A stretch of DNA of 64,000 nucleotides from the NCBI GenBank assembly GCA_028819345.1, contig JAPPLW010000082.1, positions 23,100-87,099 of the forward strand, given 5' to 3'. The stretch comes from a bacterium. GTDB taxonomy: Bacteria; Actinomycetota; Acidimicrobiia; Spongiisociales; ZC4RG35. Shown piece by piece: positions 44,242 through 53,411 of the stretch. Within the stretch, counting starts at the first letter, position 1; the number at the start of each line of letters is the position of its first letter. Under the pieces are notes generated by a model. That model was given only the letters and a program-made list of their open reading frames with translations, searched no databases and was not told the DNA's origin. The translations under genes and the position numbers were made by a program.

Positions 44242-45501
44242 GTGGGCAAGGCGCAGACAGTCATCCGGGCCAAGGCCCTCTTGGACGGCACGGGGGCTCC
44301 GCCCGTCCGTAACGCAGTCGTGGTCGTGGAGGGTTCACGTATCCTGGCCGCGGGCTCACAGGAGGCCGTCGAGGCGCCGCGGGGGCCGGACGTGCGGGAA
44401 CTGGACTATCCCGACGGGTACCTCCTGCCCGGTCTCATCGACGCCCACACCCATCTCATGTTCGGGGCCGGGGAGGCCACCTACGAGGAGGTCATCGAGC
44501 GGGACACCGACGAGATCATGCTGCTGCGCGCCGCCCGCAACGCTCACCTCCACCTCAACGCCGGAGTCACCACCCTCAGGGACTGCGGCGCTCGCAACCA
44601 GGTGACGTTCGACCTGCGCCGGGGAGTCGACCAGGGCCTGGCCCTGGCGCCCCGACTGCTCCTCAGCGGCCGCCCGGTCACGGTCACCAAGGGCCACTTC
44701 TGGTGGTGCAACGGAGAGGCAGAAGGAGTGCAGGGCGTCCGTAAGGCTGTGCGCCGGTTGGTCGAGGACGGCGCCGACTTCATCAAGATCATGGCCTCGG
44801 GCGGCGGCACGGCCGGCACCGACAACCGCCGGCCCTCCTTCAGCGTGGAGGAGCTGAGGGCGATCGTGGACGAGGCCCACAACCAGGGCGTTCCCACCAC
44901 CGCCCACTGCATCGCCACCCAAAGCATCGCCAACGCCCTGGACGCGGGCGTCGACTCCATCGAGCACGCCACCTTCATAGAGCCCGACGGCTCCTATGTC
45001 TTCAACCCGCACCTCGCCGAACGCATCGCCAGCCAGGGCGTCAGGATCAGCCCCACCGTCCAGACCGGCTACCGGCGTCGGGAGAAGCTCCTGGCGATGC
45101 GGGAGGAGGGCCATGTCCTGACGCCCGAGGACAGGATGCGCCTGGAGGACCTCCAGATCAAGTGCGAGCGGCAGGTGGAGTTCCTGGGGAGGCTCTGGTC
45201 GGAATGGGGTATCACCATCGTGGCCGGCACCGACGCCATCTCCAGCTTCGGTGACTACTGCCTGGGGCTGGAACTCCAGGTGGAAGCCGGGATGAGCACC
45301 GCGGATGTGATCCGCTCGGCCACCGGGGTGGCCGCGCAGGCAGTCGGCCTCGACCATCTGGTGGGGACTCTGGAGCCGGGCAAGGAGGCGGACCTGGTCG
45401 TGGTGGACGGGGATCCCCTTGAAGACATCCGGGCCCTGCGGTCCATGCGGATGGTGATGCAGCGGGGAGGCGTCGTCCCGCCGCCGCTGGCGATGAGCTA
45501 G
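44242..45501 (+). CDS. metal-dependent amidohydrolase (imidazolonepropionase/prolidase-like)
   Basis: 419 aa TIM-barrel amidohydrolase. Ligands: [16 protein letters not shown] (HxH), a carboxylated-lysine candidate in [25 protein letters not shown] and [12 protein letters not shown] for histidines, [12 protein letters not shown] for the Asp. Relatives hydrolyse N-terminal or cyclic dipeptides, lactams and similar amides; the exact substrate is open. GTG 44242 has AGGAGA upstream. It converges with, and overlaps by 4 nt, a dehydratase gene that may act on a hydroxyproline-type substrate. Confidence 0.85.
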   Translation: MGKAQTVIRAKALLDGTGAPPVRNAVVVVEGSRILAAGSQEAVEAPRGPDVRELDYPDGYLLPGLIDAHTHLMFGAGEATYEEVIERDTDEIMLLRAARNAHLHLNAGVTTLRDCGARNQVTFDLRRGVDQGLALAPRLLLSGRPVTVTKGHFWWCNGEAEGVQGVRKAVRRLVEDGADFIKIMASGGGTAGTDNRRPSFSVEELRAIVDEAHNQGVPTTAHCIATQSIANALDAGVDSIEHATFIEPDGSYVFNPHLAERIASQGVRISPTVQTGYRRREKLLAMREEGHVLTPEDRMRLEDLQIKCERQVEFLGRLWSEWGITIVAGTDAISSFGDYCLGLELQVEAGMSTADVIRSATGVAAQAVGLDHLVGTLEPGKEADLVVVDGDPLEDIRALRSMRMVMQRGGVVPPPLAMS

Positions 45502-46601
45502 GAGATCTCGAGCACCGGGTCCCCCAGCACGTCGAAGTTCGGTTCGACGCCCAGCCCCGGCCGGTCGGCGGCCTTCATCCTGCCCGACTCCTTCCGGGGC
45601 GCCCCGGTGGCGGTCGAAACCGTGACGTAGGAGTTGAAATCGGTGCCCGCAAAGCTGAACTCCGAGGGCGTCGACTGGGCCAGGTGAGCGATGGTGGCGG
45701 TGGTGATGTCGGAGCCCCACGGGTCCTCGATGATCATCGGGACTCCCGAGGCGACGCAGACATCCCGCATCAGCCGGGCCTTGGTCAGTCCACCCACCTT
45801 CGAGATCTTGAGATTGATCACATCCATGGCGTCCTCCGACAGGCCTCTCAGGAGGGTGTCGAGACCGTCTATGGTCTCATCCAGCACGAAGGGCCGGGAG
45901 GTGCGCCTGCGGACCGATAGGCACTCGGCGAAGGTGGCGCATGGTTGCTCGATGTACACGTCCAACTCCCCTACCGCGCCGACCACCCGGGCCGCCTCAT
46001 GGCGAGTCCAGCCGGTGTTGGCGTCAGCCACCAGGACATTGTCGTCGGGAAGTATCCGGCGGGCCGCATGGATGCGGGCGATGTCATCGTTGGGATCTCC
46101 CCCCACCTTCAACTGGAACACCCTGTATCCCTCCGCCCGGTATTTGGCCACATTTGCCGCCATCTCATCGGGCGACTGCTGGGATATGGCGCGGTAGAGC
46201 GCCACGTCCTCTTGGGCCCGGCCGCCCAGCAGCGTGTAGACCGGCAGGCCGACGGACCTGCCCAGAATGTCCCAGCAGGCTATGTCGAGCGGCGCCTTGG
46301 CATGCGGATGGCCGAGCAGGGAGGCGTCCATTATCCGGTTGACGCCGTTGACGTCCGTGGGATCCCTCCCGATCAGATGCGGGGCCAGTTCCGCCAGGCC
46401 CGCCCGCACCCCCAAGGCGTGGGCAGGCAGGTAGGCAGGCCCCAGGGGGCAGCTTTCGGCGTATCCCGAGATCCCGGCGTCGGTCTCCACCTCGACGACC
46501 GTGTCGTCGAACACCTCCACGAACCGACCGTCGGACCACGTGTAGCGACCCTCGACCAGCGGAAGCTCGACCCGCCATGCCCGAACAGCCGTGATCCTCA
46601 T
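45498..46601 (-). CDS. enolase-superfamily (mandelate racemase/muconate lactonizing) enzyme
   Basis: 367 aa. Catalytic barrel motifs: lysine in [13 protein letters not shown] (KxK variant), metal ligands in [16 protein letters not shown] and VLDETIDG, and the second lysine in [14 protein letters not shown]. The pattern resembles cis-3-hydroxy-L-proline dehydratases and dipeptide epimerases; which one cannot be settled without alignment. The start has GAGGAGG upstream. Facing an amidohydrolase, it could act on a released amino acid. Confidence 0.85.
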   Translation of the reverse strand: MRITAVRAWRVELPLVEGRYTWSDGRFVEVFDDTVVEVETDAGISGYAESCPLGPAYLPAHALGVRAGLAELAPHLIGRDPTDVNGVNRIMDASLLGHPHAKAPLDIACWDILGRSVGLPVYTLLGGRAQEDVALYRAISQQSPDEMAANVAKYRAEGYRVFQLKVGGDPNDDIARIHAARRILPDDNVLVADANTGWTRHEAARVVGAVGELDVYIEQPCATFAECLSVRRRTSRPFVLDETIDGLDTLLRGLSEDAMDVINLKISKVGGLTKARLMRDVCVASGVPMIIEDPWGSDITTATIAHLAQSTPSEFSFAGTDFNSYVTVSTATGAPRKESGRMKAADRPGLGVEPNFDVLGDPVLEIS

Positions 46602-46611
46602 GGGCGCCTCC

Positions 46612-47346
46612 TCAAGCCGACTGGTCGGTTCCCACGAGTTCAGGCACTCCCTTATAGAGGCCCACCCCCAGCATGATCAGAAAAGCATTTGCCAGGTTTA
46701 CGGAAACCGCGAACAGCAGAAAGAAAGTACCGGCCAAGCCGTAGAAGGGGCTGATCGCGGCAACGAACACGGTTGACACCAAACAGGACAGGACTGTGAG
46801 TGCGCCGACAACCCTGTAAGGAGTGGATCGGAGTCTCGGCAGAAGGCCCACACCCAATCCCATGGCCCCCAGAAGAAAGGCGATGAACCCCACAAAATTG
46901 AAGGCGCTTTGCATCTTCAGGAGCATCACGGCAAGAAAGTCGAGAAGTTGGGTCTGATCGGGTCCGGTACCCGCGCCGATCCCGTATGTCATGGTGTGGG
47001 CTGCGGTGTAGAACAACGTCCTGTCGATGATCGAGATGATCACTCCCAGCCCTATGGCCATGACCCCGAACCTGGCGATGGTGTCGTTGGCGCTCTCTCC
47101 GGCGGCCGTTTTACGCAACGCCAACAGCCCGTGGAGTTGTAAGACCAACCCAAAGACGCCAAAGGTGGCTGTGAAGATACTGAGGGCCGTGTTGTTCCGA
47201 ACGGCTTCGCCGATGCCGATGAAGTCATCCGCGTCCGCAAAGTCGATCAGCGCCAGGCCGGGGGTGAAGAAGAGAGTCCCAATCACCAGGCACGTGCCGA
47301 TGACAAGCAACGCTCCCCCTATTCTGTTCTGGGGCGTTGTGATCAT
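46612..47346 (-). CDS. multi-pass membrane protein, function unknown
   Basis: 244 aa with six or seven hydrophobic helices (first at about 11-31, last at about 206-232) and few charged loops. No family was recognised. It resembles in topology and length the protein encoded at 57440-58129, but direct sequence similarity is not evident by eye. The ATG has AGGAGGG upstream. It lies 10 nt from the dehydratase start on the same strand, so co-transcription is possible. Confidence 0.7.
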   Translation of the reverse strand: MITTPQNRIGGALLVIGTCLVIGTLFFTPGLALIDFADADDFIGIGEAVRNNTALSIFTATFGVFGLVLQLHGLLALRKTAAGESANDTIARFGVMAIGLGVIISIIDRTLFYTAAHTMTYGIGAGTGPDQTQLLDFLAVMLLKMQSAFNFVGFIAFLLGAMGLGVGLLPRLRSTPYRVVGALTVLSCLVSTVFVAAISPFYGLAGTFFLLFAVSVNLANAFLIMLGVGLYKGVPELVGTDQSA

Positions 47347-47524
47347 CTTCCCTCCTTCTGAAGAAGGTGGCGTCGTCGGGGGCGTAGTTCAGGTCTGAGA
47401 GTAGTGGAGCTTCGACCCTCCCTGCATGAGCGGGGATCACTATCAAGCCGAAAATGCTGCCGCCGGCCCCGGATTGCGGGATGTGACCACCACCCTGGAA
47501 TCCCCTCTTCGGCGGGTGCTCGGG

Positions 47525-47977
47525 TTAAGCCCGGCGGAGGGCGACGACCGGGATCCGGCGGTCGGTACCAGCGCGGTAGGCGGCAAAGCGGGAATTGGTC
47601 GCCACCACCCCCTCGTACAGCACGATCCGTTCTGCGCCTTCGGCGATCCGGGCTTGGGCCGAGAAGCGCTCCCCTTTGACTCCGACTACCACTTCAGGGT
47701 CAGCCACCAGGTTCCAGTACCACCCGGGATGGTGATCCTGGCCGTAGTTGGATGCAACCACGATCAACTCGTTTGACCCTTCGAACCGGAAGTACAGCAG
47801 AGGCGAGGAGCGCCGCTTGCCGCTCTTCCGTCCCCTGGTCGTCAGGATGAGGACCCCCACGCTCTCCAGGCGGCCCAGGAGCCGGCCGCCGGAGAGCCGG
47901 AACAGGAACCGATGCATCGGCACGAAGAACCAGGCGATGACGAGACGCTTGCAGGTCGGCACGGCCGGCTTCCTCAT
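47525..47977 (-). CDS. deazaflavin (F420)-dependent nitroreductase-family protein
   Basis: 150 aa of the Ddn/FDOR-A split beta-barrel family. Seen: ILTTRGRKSGKRRSSPLLYF, the hallmark cofactor-binding segment, VASNYGQDHHPGWYWNLVADPEV and the C-terminal RRIPVVALRR. These enzymes use reduced F420 to reduce quinones or xenobiotics at the membrane; a short N-terminal hydrophobic stretch (LVIAWFFVPMHRFLF) fits. ATG 47977 is chosen; upstream frame is not family-like. Supports an F420-making actinomycete. Confidence 0.88.
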   Translation of the reverse strand: MRKPAVPTCKRLVIAWFFVPMHRFLFRLSGGRLLGRLESVGVLILTTRGRKSGKRRSSPLLYFRFEGSNELIVVASNYGQDHHPGWYWNLVADPEVVVGVKGERFSAQARIAEGAERIVLYEGVVATNSRFAAYRAGTDRRIPVVALRRA

Positions 47978-48137
47978 GGGACTGGAACCCGACGCCTCGA
48001 CACTGGAACCTGCCTTCCGAACATCAACCGACAATGATTCCCCGGATCGGGGCAGACATCTCCTCCACCCCGCGGTCCCCAAAGCTACACCCGGTCATCC
48101 GTATGCCCGCCGCGCAGAGGCCTTCCCTCCCGACCGG

Positions 48138-49343
48138 TCAAGCCCCCTTGTAGTTGATCCGGGCCACCAACCGGTGTTCGGCGGTCACCAGATCAGCCTG
48201 GTCCTCCATCACCTGGTCGATCGGTTTGTATGACCACGGGGACTCGTCGACCAACTTCCGCGCCCGGTGGGCCTCCCAGGCCTTTCCCTCCATTGCCTCG
48301 GCCAACTGCTCGGCCGTGAAGAGCTTCCTGGCGCGGTTCCGGGAGTGCACGCGCCCGGCGCCATGGGCGGCGGAGCAGTAGGAGAGCGGGTTGCCCAGCC
48401 CCCGCACTATGTAGGAGTCGGTCCCCATCGAACCGGGTATCACGCCGCGGTCTCCGGATCCCGCCCTGATGGCGCCCTTCCTGGTTACCCACACCCTGCG
48501 GCCGCCATGTGATTCCAGAGCGGCGCAGTTGTGATGGCAGTTGATCATCTCCAGCAACTCCACGGTCCCCAGGTGCTTCCGGAGCGCCTCCCAGACCACG
48601 TCCAGGATCAGTTCCCGGTTCCTCCACGCATAGGACTGGGCCCACAGCATCTGCCGGATGTAAACGTCGAACAGGTCGTCGTCGGCCAGGTAGTAGGCCA
48701 GATCCCGGATGGCTCTCCTCCCCCTGGCGGCGCAGACCCGGGCGGAGGCGGCAATGTGGTGGGTGGCTATCCGGTTCCCGATGCCCCGGCTCCCGGTGTG
48801 CAGCACTATCCAGAGCCGCCCGAGTTCATCCGACGACACCTCCACGAAGTGGTTTCCACCACCCAGGGTGCCCAGTTGCTTTCCCACCCTGCCAGCGGCG
48901 CCTTTGGCTTTCGGCACCATCTCCGGGTGGGGGATCGGGTTCTCCCCCAGCCACCTTCGAGCCTCCGGTGAGGCAGCCTGGTGCCAGTCGAAGCCGGCCG
49001 GCACCCCCCGGCGGATCTCCCGGAGAACTTCCTGCGGGGAATCGAGGTCCTCCAGGCGCCGGTTGGTGAGAGCGGCGATCATGCCGCACCCTATGTCCAC
49101 CCCCACCGCGGCCGGGATTATGGCGTCTTCGGTGACTATCACCGACCCCACCGTGGCGCCCTTCCCCAGGTGGGCATCGGGCATCAGAGCCACCGGACCC
49201 GCCAGCACCGGGCTACGCGAGGTCTCCAACGCCTGTTTCCTGGTCTGGAGGTCCAGGATCGACGCCCAGTTGCGGACCCCCGCGCCGCCCCCGCGGCCAG
49301 AATCCAAGAGCCGTCCCCCGGGACTGCCATTGGTACCCACCAT
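48138..49343 (-). CDS. rtcB: RNA-splicing ligase RtcB
   Basis: 401 aa GTP- and Mn-dependent RNA ligase joining 2',3'-cyclic phosphate (or 3'-phosphate) and 5'-OH ends. Motifs: LMPDAHLGKGATVGSV, AVGVDIGCGM, GTLGGGNHFVEV, LHTGSRGIGN, INCHHN, IPGSMGTDSYIVRG and CSAAHGAGR with the guanylylated histidine. No archease or RtcA gene is adjacent. ATG 49343 has TAGGGT 8 nt upstream. Divergent from a macrodomain gene across 180 bp. Confidence 0.94.
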   Translation of the reverse strand: MVGTNGSPGGRLLDSGRGGGAGVRNWASILDLQTRKQALETSRSPVLAGPVALMPDAHLGKGATVGSVIVTEDAIIPAAVGVDIGCGMIAALTNRRLEDLDSPQEVLREIRRGVPAGFDWHQAASPEARRWLGENPIPHPEMVPKAKGAAGRVGKQLGTLGGGNHFVEVSSDELGRLWIVLHTGSRGIGNRIATHHIAASARVCAARGRRAIRDLAYYLADDDLFDVYIRQMLWAQSYAWRNRELILDVVWEALRKHLGTVELLEMINCHHNCAALESHGGRRVWVTRKGAIRAGSGDRGVIPGSMGTDSYIVRGLGNPLSYCSAAHGAGRVHSRNRARKLFTAEQLAEAMEGKAWEAHRARKLVDESPWSYKPIDQVMEDQADLVTAEHRLVARINYKGA

Positions 49344-49351
49344 GGCCCTTG

Positions 49352-49357
49352 ACCCTA
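49352..49357 (-). promoter_or_regulatory. putative -10 hexamer, leaderless promoter of rtcB
   Basis: TAGGGT on the minus strand lies 8 nt before the rtcB ATG. Confidence 0.35.
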
Positions 49358-49523
49358 CCCGACCCCCCGAAGGTCGCTAACCGCTTTTGCTGCCTACAGA
49401 CCGGGTTGCCCGGATCAAACAGGGTAGACAACTACGGTCGAGCCCGGCCGGTGCAAAGCGGGTTGCGGTAACTACAGTTGGCCGCGTGAAGGCGAGTCAA
49501 AGCTACTGGCAGATCATCTGACC

Positions 49524-50036
49524 ATGCCTTCCATTGAGAGGCCCGGTCCGGTTCTCACCATCCACTTGGGCGACATCACCAAGCTGGAGGTGGACGCAAT
49601 CGTGAACGCGGCCAATACCACCCTGCTCGGCGGCGGCGGGGTGGACGGGGCCATCCACCACGGCGCCGGACCGCAGCTCCTCGAGTACTGCCGCACCCTG
49701 GGAGGGTGCGAGACCGGGCAGGCCAAGGTCACGCCAGGTTTCAACCTCCCGGCCCGGTGGGTGATCCACACCGTCGGACCGGTGTGGCGGGGCGGCGCCA
49801 AGGGGGAGCCGGAGTTATTGGCCTCCTGCTACCGGGAGTCACTGGCCCGCGCCGACGAGGTCGGTGCTGGGACCATCGCTTTCCCGGCCATCTCCACCGG
49901 CGTGTACGCGTACCCCCTCGAAGATGCCGCCGCCATCGCCGTCGAGACGGTTCGCTCCAAACCCACGGATGTGGCCGAAGTCACATTCGTCGCCTTCGAC
50001 CCGAAGACGCTGGGAGCCTACGCCGACCGTCTCTGA
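49524..50036 (+). CDS. macrodomain protein (ADP-ribose-type deacylase/hydrolase)
   Basis: 170 aa complete macrodomain. Motifs: [57 protein letters not shown] and [17 protein letters not shown], matching the O-acetyl-ADP-ribose deacetylase (MacroD/YmdB) group, which also hydrolyse ADP-ribose 1''-phosphate or remove ADP-ribose from acidic residues. Next to rtcB and a deaminase, an RNA-end or nucleotide-processing role is attractive but inferred. No ribosome site is evident. Confidence 0.92.
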   Translation: MPSIERPGPVLTIHLGDITKLEVDAIVNAANTTLLGGGGVDGAIHHGAGPQLLEYCRTLGGCETGQAKVTPGFNLPARWVIHTVGPVWRGGAKGEPELLASCYRESLARADEVGAGTIAFPAISTGVYAYPLEDAAAIAVETVRSKPTDVAEVTFVAFDPKTLGAYADRL

Positions 50037-50111
50037 GGGTTCCTCCGCTCCACCCACCAGTGCTCGAACGGATGTACCCCGCAGGGGTTCGCCGCGGCCT
50101 GCCCTCCCGTT

Positions 50112-50117
50112 TAGCAT
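50112..50117 (+). promoter_or_regulatory. putative -10 hexamer, leaderless promoter
   Basis: TAGCAT lies 7 nt before ATG 50125 and overlaps the alternative ATG at 50116, favouring the later start. Confidence 0.3.
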
Positions 50118-50124
50118 GAATGCC

Positions 50125-50646
50125 ATGGGAGTAACGGACTCAGGACACCTGAGCGCCCTGGACGGACGGCTCCTGCGCCGGGCCATCCAGCTATCGGCCA
50201 GTGCAGCCGCCAAGGGGAACATGGCATTCGGCGCCCTTCTCGGAGACCCGGAAGGCAACATCCTCCTCGAAGCCGAGAACACGACGTTCACCGAACGGAA
50301 TCCCCTCAACCACGCCGAGACCAACCTGGTCAACATGGCGGTCGCCTCCCTCGACCCGGAGTTGATCGCCGCCGCCACTCTCTACACCAGTTGCGAACCC
50401 TGCGCCATGTGCAGCGGCGCCATGTACTGGGGCGGCATAAACCGGACGGTGTACGCGATGTCAGAACACGACCTGCTGGACATCACGGGCGTGAGCGACC
50501 ATTGCCCGACCATGCGGGGAGTAGGTTGCCGCGCCATCCTCAACAGCGGCCAGCGTCACATCGAGGTAAGCGGGCCTCACCTGGTAGAGGAAGCGTGCGC
50601 AGTCCAACTCGACTACTTTGCGGCCCGGTCTCCGGAGAGTTCATAG
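50125..50646 (+). CDS. nucleoside/base deaminase of the CDA fold (guanine deaminase/TadA-like)
   Basis: 173 aa zinc deaminase. The active site is seen as NHAETNLVN (His and catalytic Glu) and TSCEPCAMCSGAMYW (two Cys ligands). The segment GGINRTVYAMSEHDLLDIT and the C-terminal helix are as in guanine deaminase or TadA-type proteins. It could deaminate a free base, a nucleoside or tRNA adenosine; TadA proper is less likely given the rather long C-terminal part. ATG 50125 is preferred over 50116 from the promoter hexamer. Confidence 0.86.
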   Translation: MGVTDSGHLSALDGRLLRRAIQLSASAAAKGNMAFGALLGDPEGNILLEAENTTFTERNPLNHAETNLVNMAVASLDPELIAAATLYTSCEPCAMCSGAMYWGGINRTVYAMSEHDLLDITGVSDHCPTMRGVGCRAILNSGQRHIEVSGPHLVEEACAVQLDYFAARSPESS

Positions 50647-50766
50647 CAAGTCCTCTCCCGATGACGAACTCAAGGTAGTCCTGGCCACGGCCCACCCCTA
50701 ATCTCCTCAGCTAGTGCAGCGAATAAATGTTGGGAGCAGCCAAGCCCTCCATGGTCTCGTTCTGAT

Positions 50767-52533
50767 ATGACCGCCGAAGGGTTCATCGTGCTGGGGATCC
50801 TGATCGGGATCGTGGCCTTGTTCGTGTCCGAGAAGTACCCCCTGGACATAGTGGCCATGCTGGGTCTCGGGGTGCTGCTGGTTCTCGGCCTGGTAACGCC
50901 CCAGGAGGGGTTCTCGGGCTTCAGCAACCCGGCCACACTCACGGTGGCCGCCATGTTCATCCTCAGCGCCGGTCTGCAGAGAACCGGCGCCACCACCACG
51001 GTGGGCCGGCTCATGGTGCGCTTCAGCCGCAATCACTTCACCGCGCTGGTGGTGATCATGGTGACGGTCACCGTCATGTCGGCCTTCGTCAACAACACCG
51101 CGGCGGTGGCCGTGTTCATCCCCCTGGTCACCATCCTGGCCGGCCGGCGAAAGCTGTCCGCCTCGAAACTGCTGATCCCCCTCTCCTACGCCTCCCAGTT
51201 CGGCGGGGTCTGCACTCTCATCGGGACCTCCACCAATCTGCTGGTCAGTTCCATCTCCGAAGAAGCCGGCTACGGAGCGTTCACCATGTTCGAATTCAGT
51301 CGCATGGGCCTGGTGCTGTTCGTGGCGGGGGTGGCCTTCTTTCTTCTGTTCGGACGATGGCTGCTGCCCGACCGCCGGACACCGGAACTGGCCACCGCCT
51401 ACCAACTTGGCGAGTACATAACCGAACTGAGGGTGCGACAGGGTTCCCCCCTGGTGGGCAAGTCGGTACTGGAGAGCAGGCTCGGGGAGGATCACGACAT
51501 CACTGTCCTGCGGGTCCTCGACACCGGAGAGGACGGATGGGCGCCGTTGAGGCGGACCCTCCAACCCGACGACGTCCTGCTGGTCCGCGGTTCGCTGACC
51601 GATCTGATCCGTCTCCGGGGGACCATGGGCCTGCGAATCAACGCCGACTTCGAACTTCGCGACGAGACCCTGCAGACCGAGGACCTGCGCCTCGTCCAAG
51701 CGCTGGTGGCGCCCGATTCGGGGCTCATCGGTCACACCCTCAAGGAGGTCGACTTCCGCAATCGCTACCGGGCCCTGGTGCTGGGCATCCGACGCCGGGG
51801 CAAGACGACCAACAAGAAGCTCAGTTCGGTCAAGCTCGGCCTGGGGGACGCCCTGCTGTTACAGGCGCACGAAGCCGAGATACGGGACCTGCGGAGCGGC
51901 GACGACCTGATCGTTCTCAACGAGGTGCCGGGCAGCCTCCTGCGCCATAAGGCGCCCCTGGCCATAGGGATCCTTGTGGCGGTCGTGGGACTGGCCGCCT
52001 TCGATGTCCTCCCGATCCTGGTGGCCGCCCTGCTCGGCTGCGTAGCCCTGGTGATGACCCGGGTGCTGCGACCGGAGGACGCCTACCGGGCGATCAACTG
52101 GCAGGTGATCTTCCTCCTGGCCGGGGTGCTTCCCCTGGGCGTGGCCATGCACACCAGCGGAGCGGCGGGGTGGCTCGCCGAGCAGACCGTGGGGTTGGTG
52201 GGAGACATGGGTCCGGTGGCCGTCCTGGCTGCCTTCTACGTGCTGACCGCCATCATGACCGAAACCATGAGCAACGCCGCGGCGGCGGTGCTGCTGGCGC
52301 CGATAGCCATCTCAACCGCCGAGCAAATCGGCGCCGATCCCCGGCCCTTCCTGATGGCGATAACCTTCGCCGCCTCCACCGGGTTCTCCACCCCGGTCGG
52401 CTACCAGACCAACACCATGATCTACATCCCGGGGGGATACAGGTACACCGACTTCCTGCGGGCCGGTATGCCCCTCAACCTCATATTCTGCATCCTGTCG
52501 GTTATCTTCATTCCCCGCTTCTGGACGTTCTGA
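50767..52533 (+). CDS. SLC13/DASS-type permease with two TrkA-C domains
   Basis: 588 aa anion permease of the ion-transporter superfamily. N-terminal helices include FSGFSNPATLTVAAMFILSAGL and VNNTAAVAVFIPLV; CTLIGTSTNLLVSSI and MTETMSNAAAAVLLAPI are the repeated carboxylate-binding motifs (SNT-type). The two cytosolic TrkA-C regions (about 215-300 and 300-385) sit between the halves, as in sulfate/dicarboxylate carriers of bacteria. GYQTNTMIYIPGGYRYTDF ends the second repeat. It imports an anion such as sulfate or dicarboxylate; substrate not determinable. Confidence 0.88.
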   Translation: MTAEGFIVLGILIGIVALFVSEKYPLDIVAMLGLGVLLVLGLVTPQEGFSGFSNPATLTVAAMFILSAGLQRTGATTTVGRLMVRFSRNHFTALVVIMVTVTVMSAFVNNTAAVAVFIPLVTILAGRRKLSASKLLIPLSYASQFGGVCTLIGTSTNLLVSSISEEAGYGAFTMFEFSRMGLVLFVAGVAFFLLFGRWLLPDRRTPELATAYQLGEYITELRVRQGSPLVGKSVLESRLGEDHDITVLRVLDTGEDGWAPLRRTLQPDDVLLVRGSLTDLIRLRGTMGLRINADFELRDETLQTEDLRLVQALVAPDSGLIGHTLKEVDFRNRYRALVLGIRRRGKTTNKKLSSVKLGLGDALLLQAHEAEIRDLRSGDDLIVLNEVPGSLLRHKAPLAIGILVAVVGLAAFDVLPILVAALLGCVALVMTRVLRPEDAYRAINWQVIFLLAGVLPLGVAMHTSGAAGWLAEQTVGLVGDMGPVAVLAAFYVLTAIMTETMSNAAAAVLLAPIAISTAEQIGADPRPFLMAITFAASTGFSTPVGYQTNTMIYIPGGYRYTDFLRAGMPLNLIFCILSVIFIPRFWTF

Positions 52534-52896
52534 CCCGGCCCGCCGGCCGGCGGCCATCAGTGCGAATGCGGCGAATGGCTCCCACCGGGAGCCTCAGGGC
52601 CCTGTCAACATCCCGGTTGCCCCGGGTGCCCGCAGCAGCGGCTCCGGGTAGAGATCTTGATCCACGCATTCCGGAATGCCATGCCCACCCGTACGTACCA
52701 CGGTCCGGGGGCAGTCCGCAGTCTCTTCAGGGATCTCCAGATGGAGCGGAGCATGGGAGAGCAGTGTATCGGTTGCGGGGAGGCAGACCAGGATCCAATG
52801 CCTGACCTCTCCATGGGGGTTCCGGGAATGGCGGAACGTCAAACTGCTGCCGACTCCAACGCCTCTCGACCCCTCTCCCGGAGCAGGGAGCACTAC
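52534..52896. other. 363-bp region without a supported gene
   Basis: Open frames here have no family-like sequence or start signals. It may be decayed sequence or the long leader side of the Fur-regulated gene; nothing else was seen. Confidence 0.35.
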
Positions 52897-52915
52897 GATA
52901 TTGATAATCATTACC
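52897..52915 (+). promoter_or_regulatory. near-consensus Fur box
   Basis: GATATTGATAATCATTACC matches 17 of the 19 bases of the classical Fur consensus GATAATGATAATCATTATC and ends 22 nt before the GTG at 52938. It is strikingly AT-rich for this window. TGATAAT inside it could be the -10 element, so bound Fur would block transcription. Confidence 0.7.
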
Positions 52916-52937
52916 AACTCGGCACCGGGGGAATAAC

Positions 52938-53357
52938 GTGAGGGCATTGAAACTGGCGGCCAGCATCTACCTGGTGGTGTTGGCCGGGTGGGTGATAGTG
53001 CACTTCTCCGAGCACACCTTCTTCGAGGACCACGTGGAGGAGTCTGGAGGGGGCGAGCGCAGCGCGCTCGACTTCTTCATGGCGTTGGCATTCGTGGTCG
53101 CCATGATCGCCAGTTACCTGGACACCAGGAGAGGAGCCAAGCAGTCCCCGCCCCCTCCGGGATGGTTGTTGTCCCGCCTCTTCTTTTATCTCACCGTCCT
53201 GGTGGCCATCCCCTTCTTCGCCAACTGGTTCGCTTCTCTGGGGCACACCGATGACGGTCTGTTGTGGATCTATGTGGAGACAGCCGGGCCGGTGACCTGG
53301 GGTATCCAGGCCGTTCGGCTCTGGCATAACGCCAGACAACCGGCAGTCAAACTCTGA
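52938..53357 (+). CDS. membrane protein of unknown function behind a Fur box
   Basis: 139 aa with four probable helices (about 4-23, 45-62, 76-98 and 110-130). The first loop has HFSEHTFFEDH, His- and acid-rich, a possible metal or heme contact. Family not recognised. GTG 52938 has GGGGGA upstream. The Fur box suggests expression under iron limitation; a role in iron uptake, storage or iron-sparing is inferred. It converges with the oxygenase reductase gene. Confidence 0.7.
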   Translation: MRALKLAASIYLVVLAGWVIVHFSEHTFFEDHVEESGGGERSALDFFMALAFVVAMIASYLDTRRGAKQSPPPPGWLLSRLFFYLTVLVAIPFFANWFASLGHTDDGLLWIYVETAGPVTWGIQAVRLWHNARQPAVKL

Positions 53358-53411
53358 CCCACGCGGCCTGGGCGTAGCCCGTGGCTGTCATGCCCGGAGC
53401 TCCTAACCCCT

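Noticed and set aside
49344..49523. Possible tRNA or structured RNA in the rtcB-macrodomain gap
   Set aside because: Short repeated words (AACTACGGT and AACTACAGT) occur but no cloverleaf or T-loop sequence could be built.
52594..52947. A 117-residue minus-strand frame covering the Fur box
   Set aside because: It has no ribosome site, no recognisable fold and would put the operator inside a gene; better read as non-coding.
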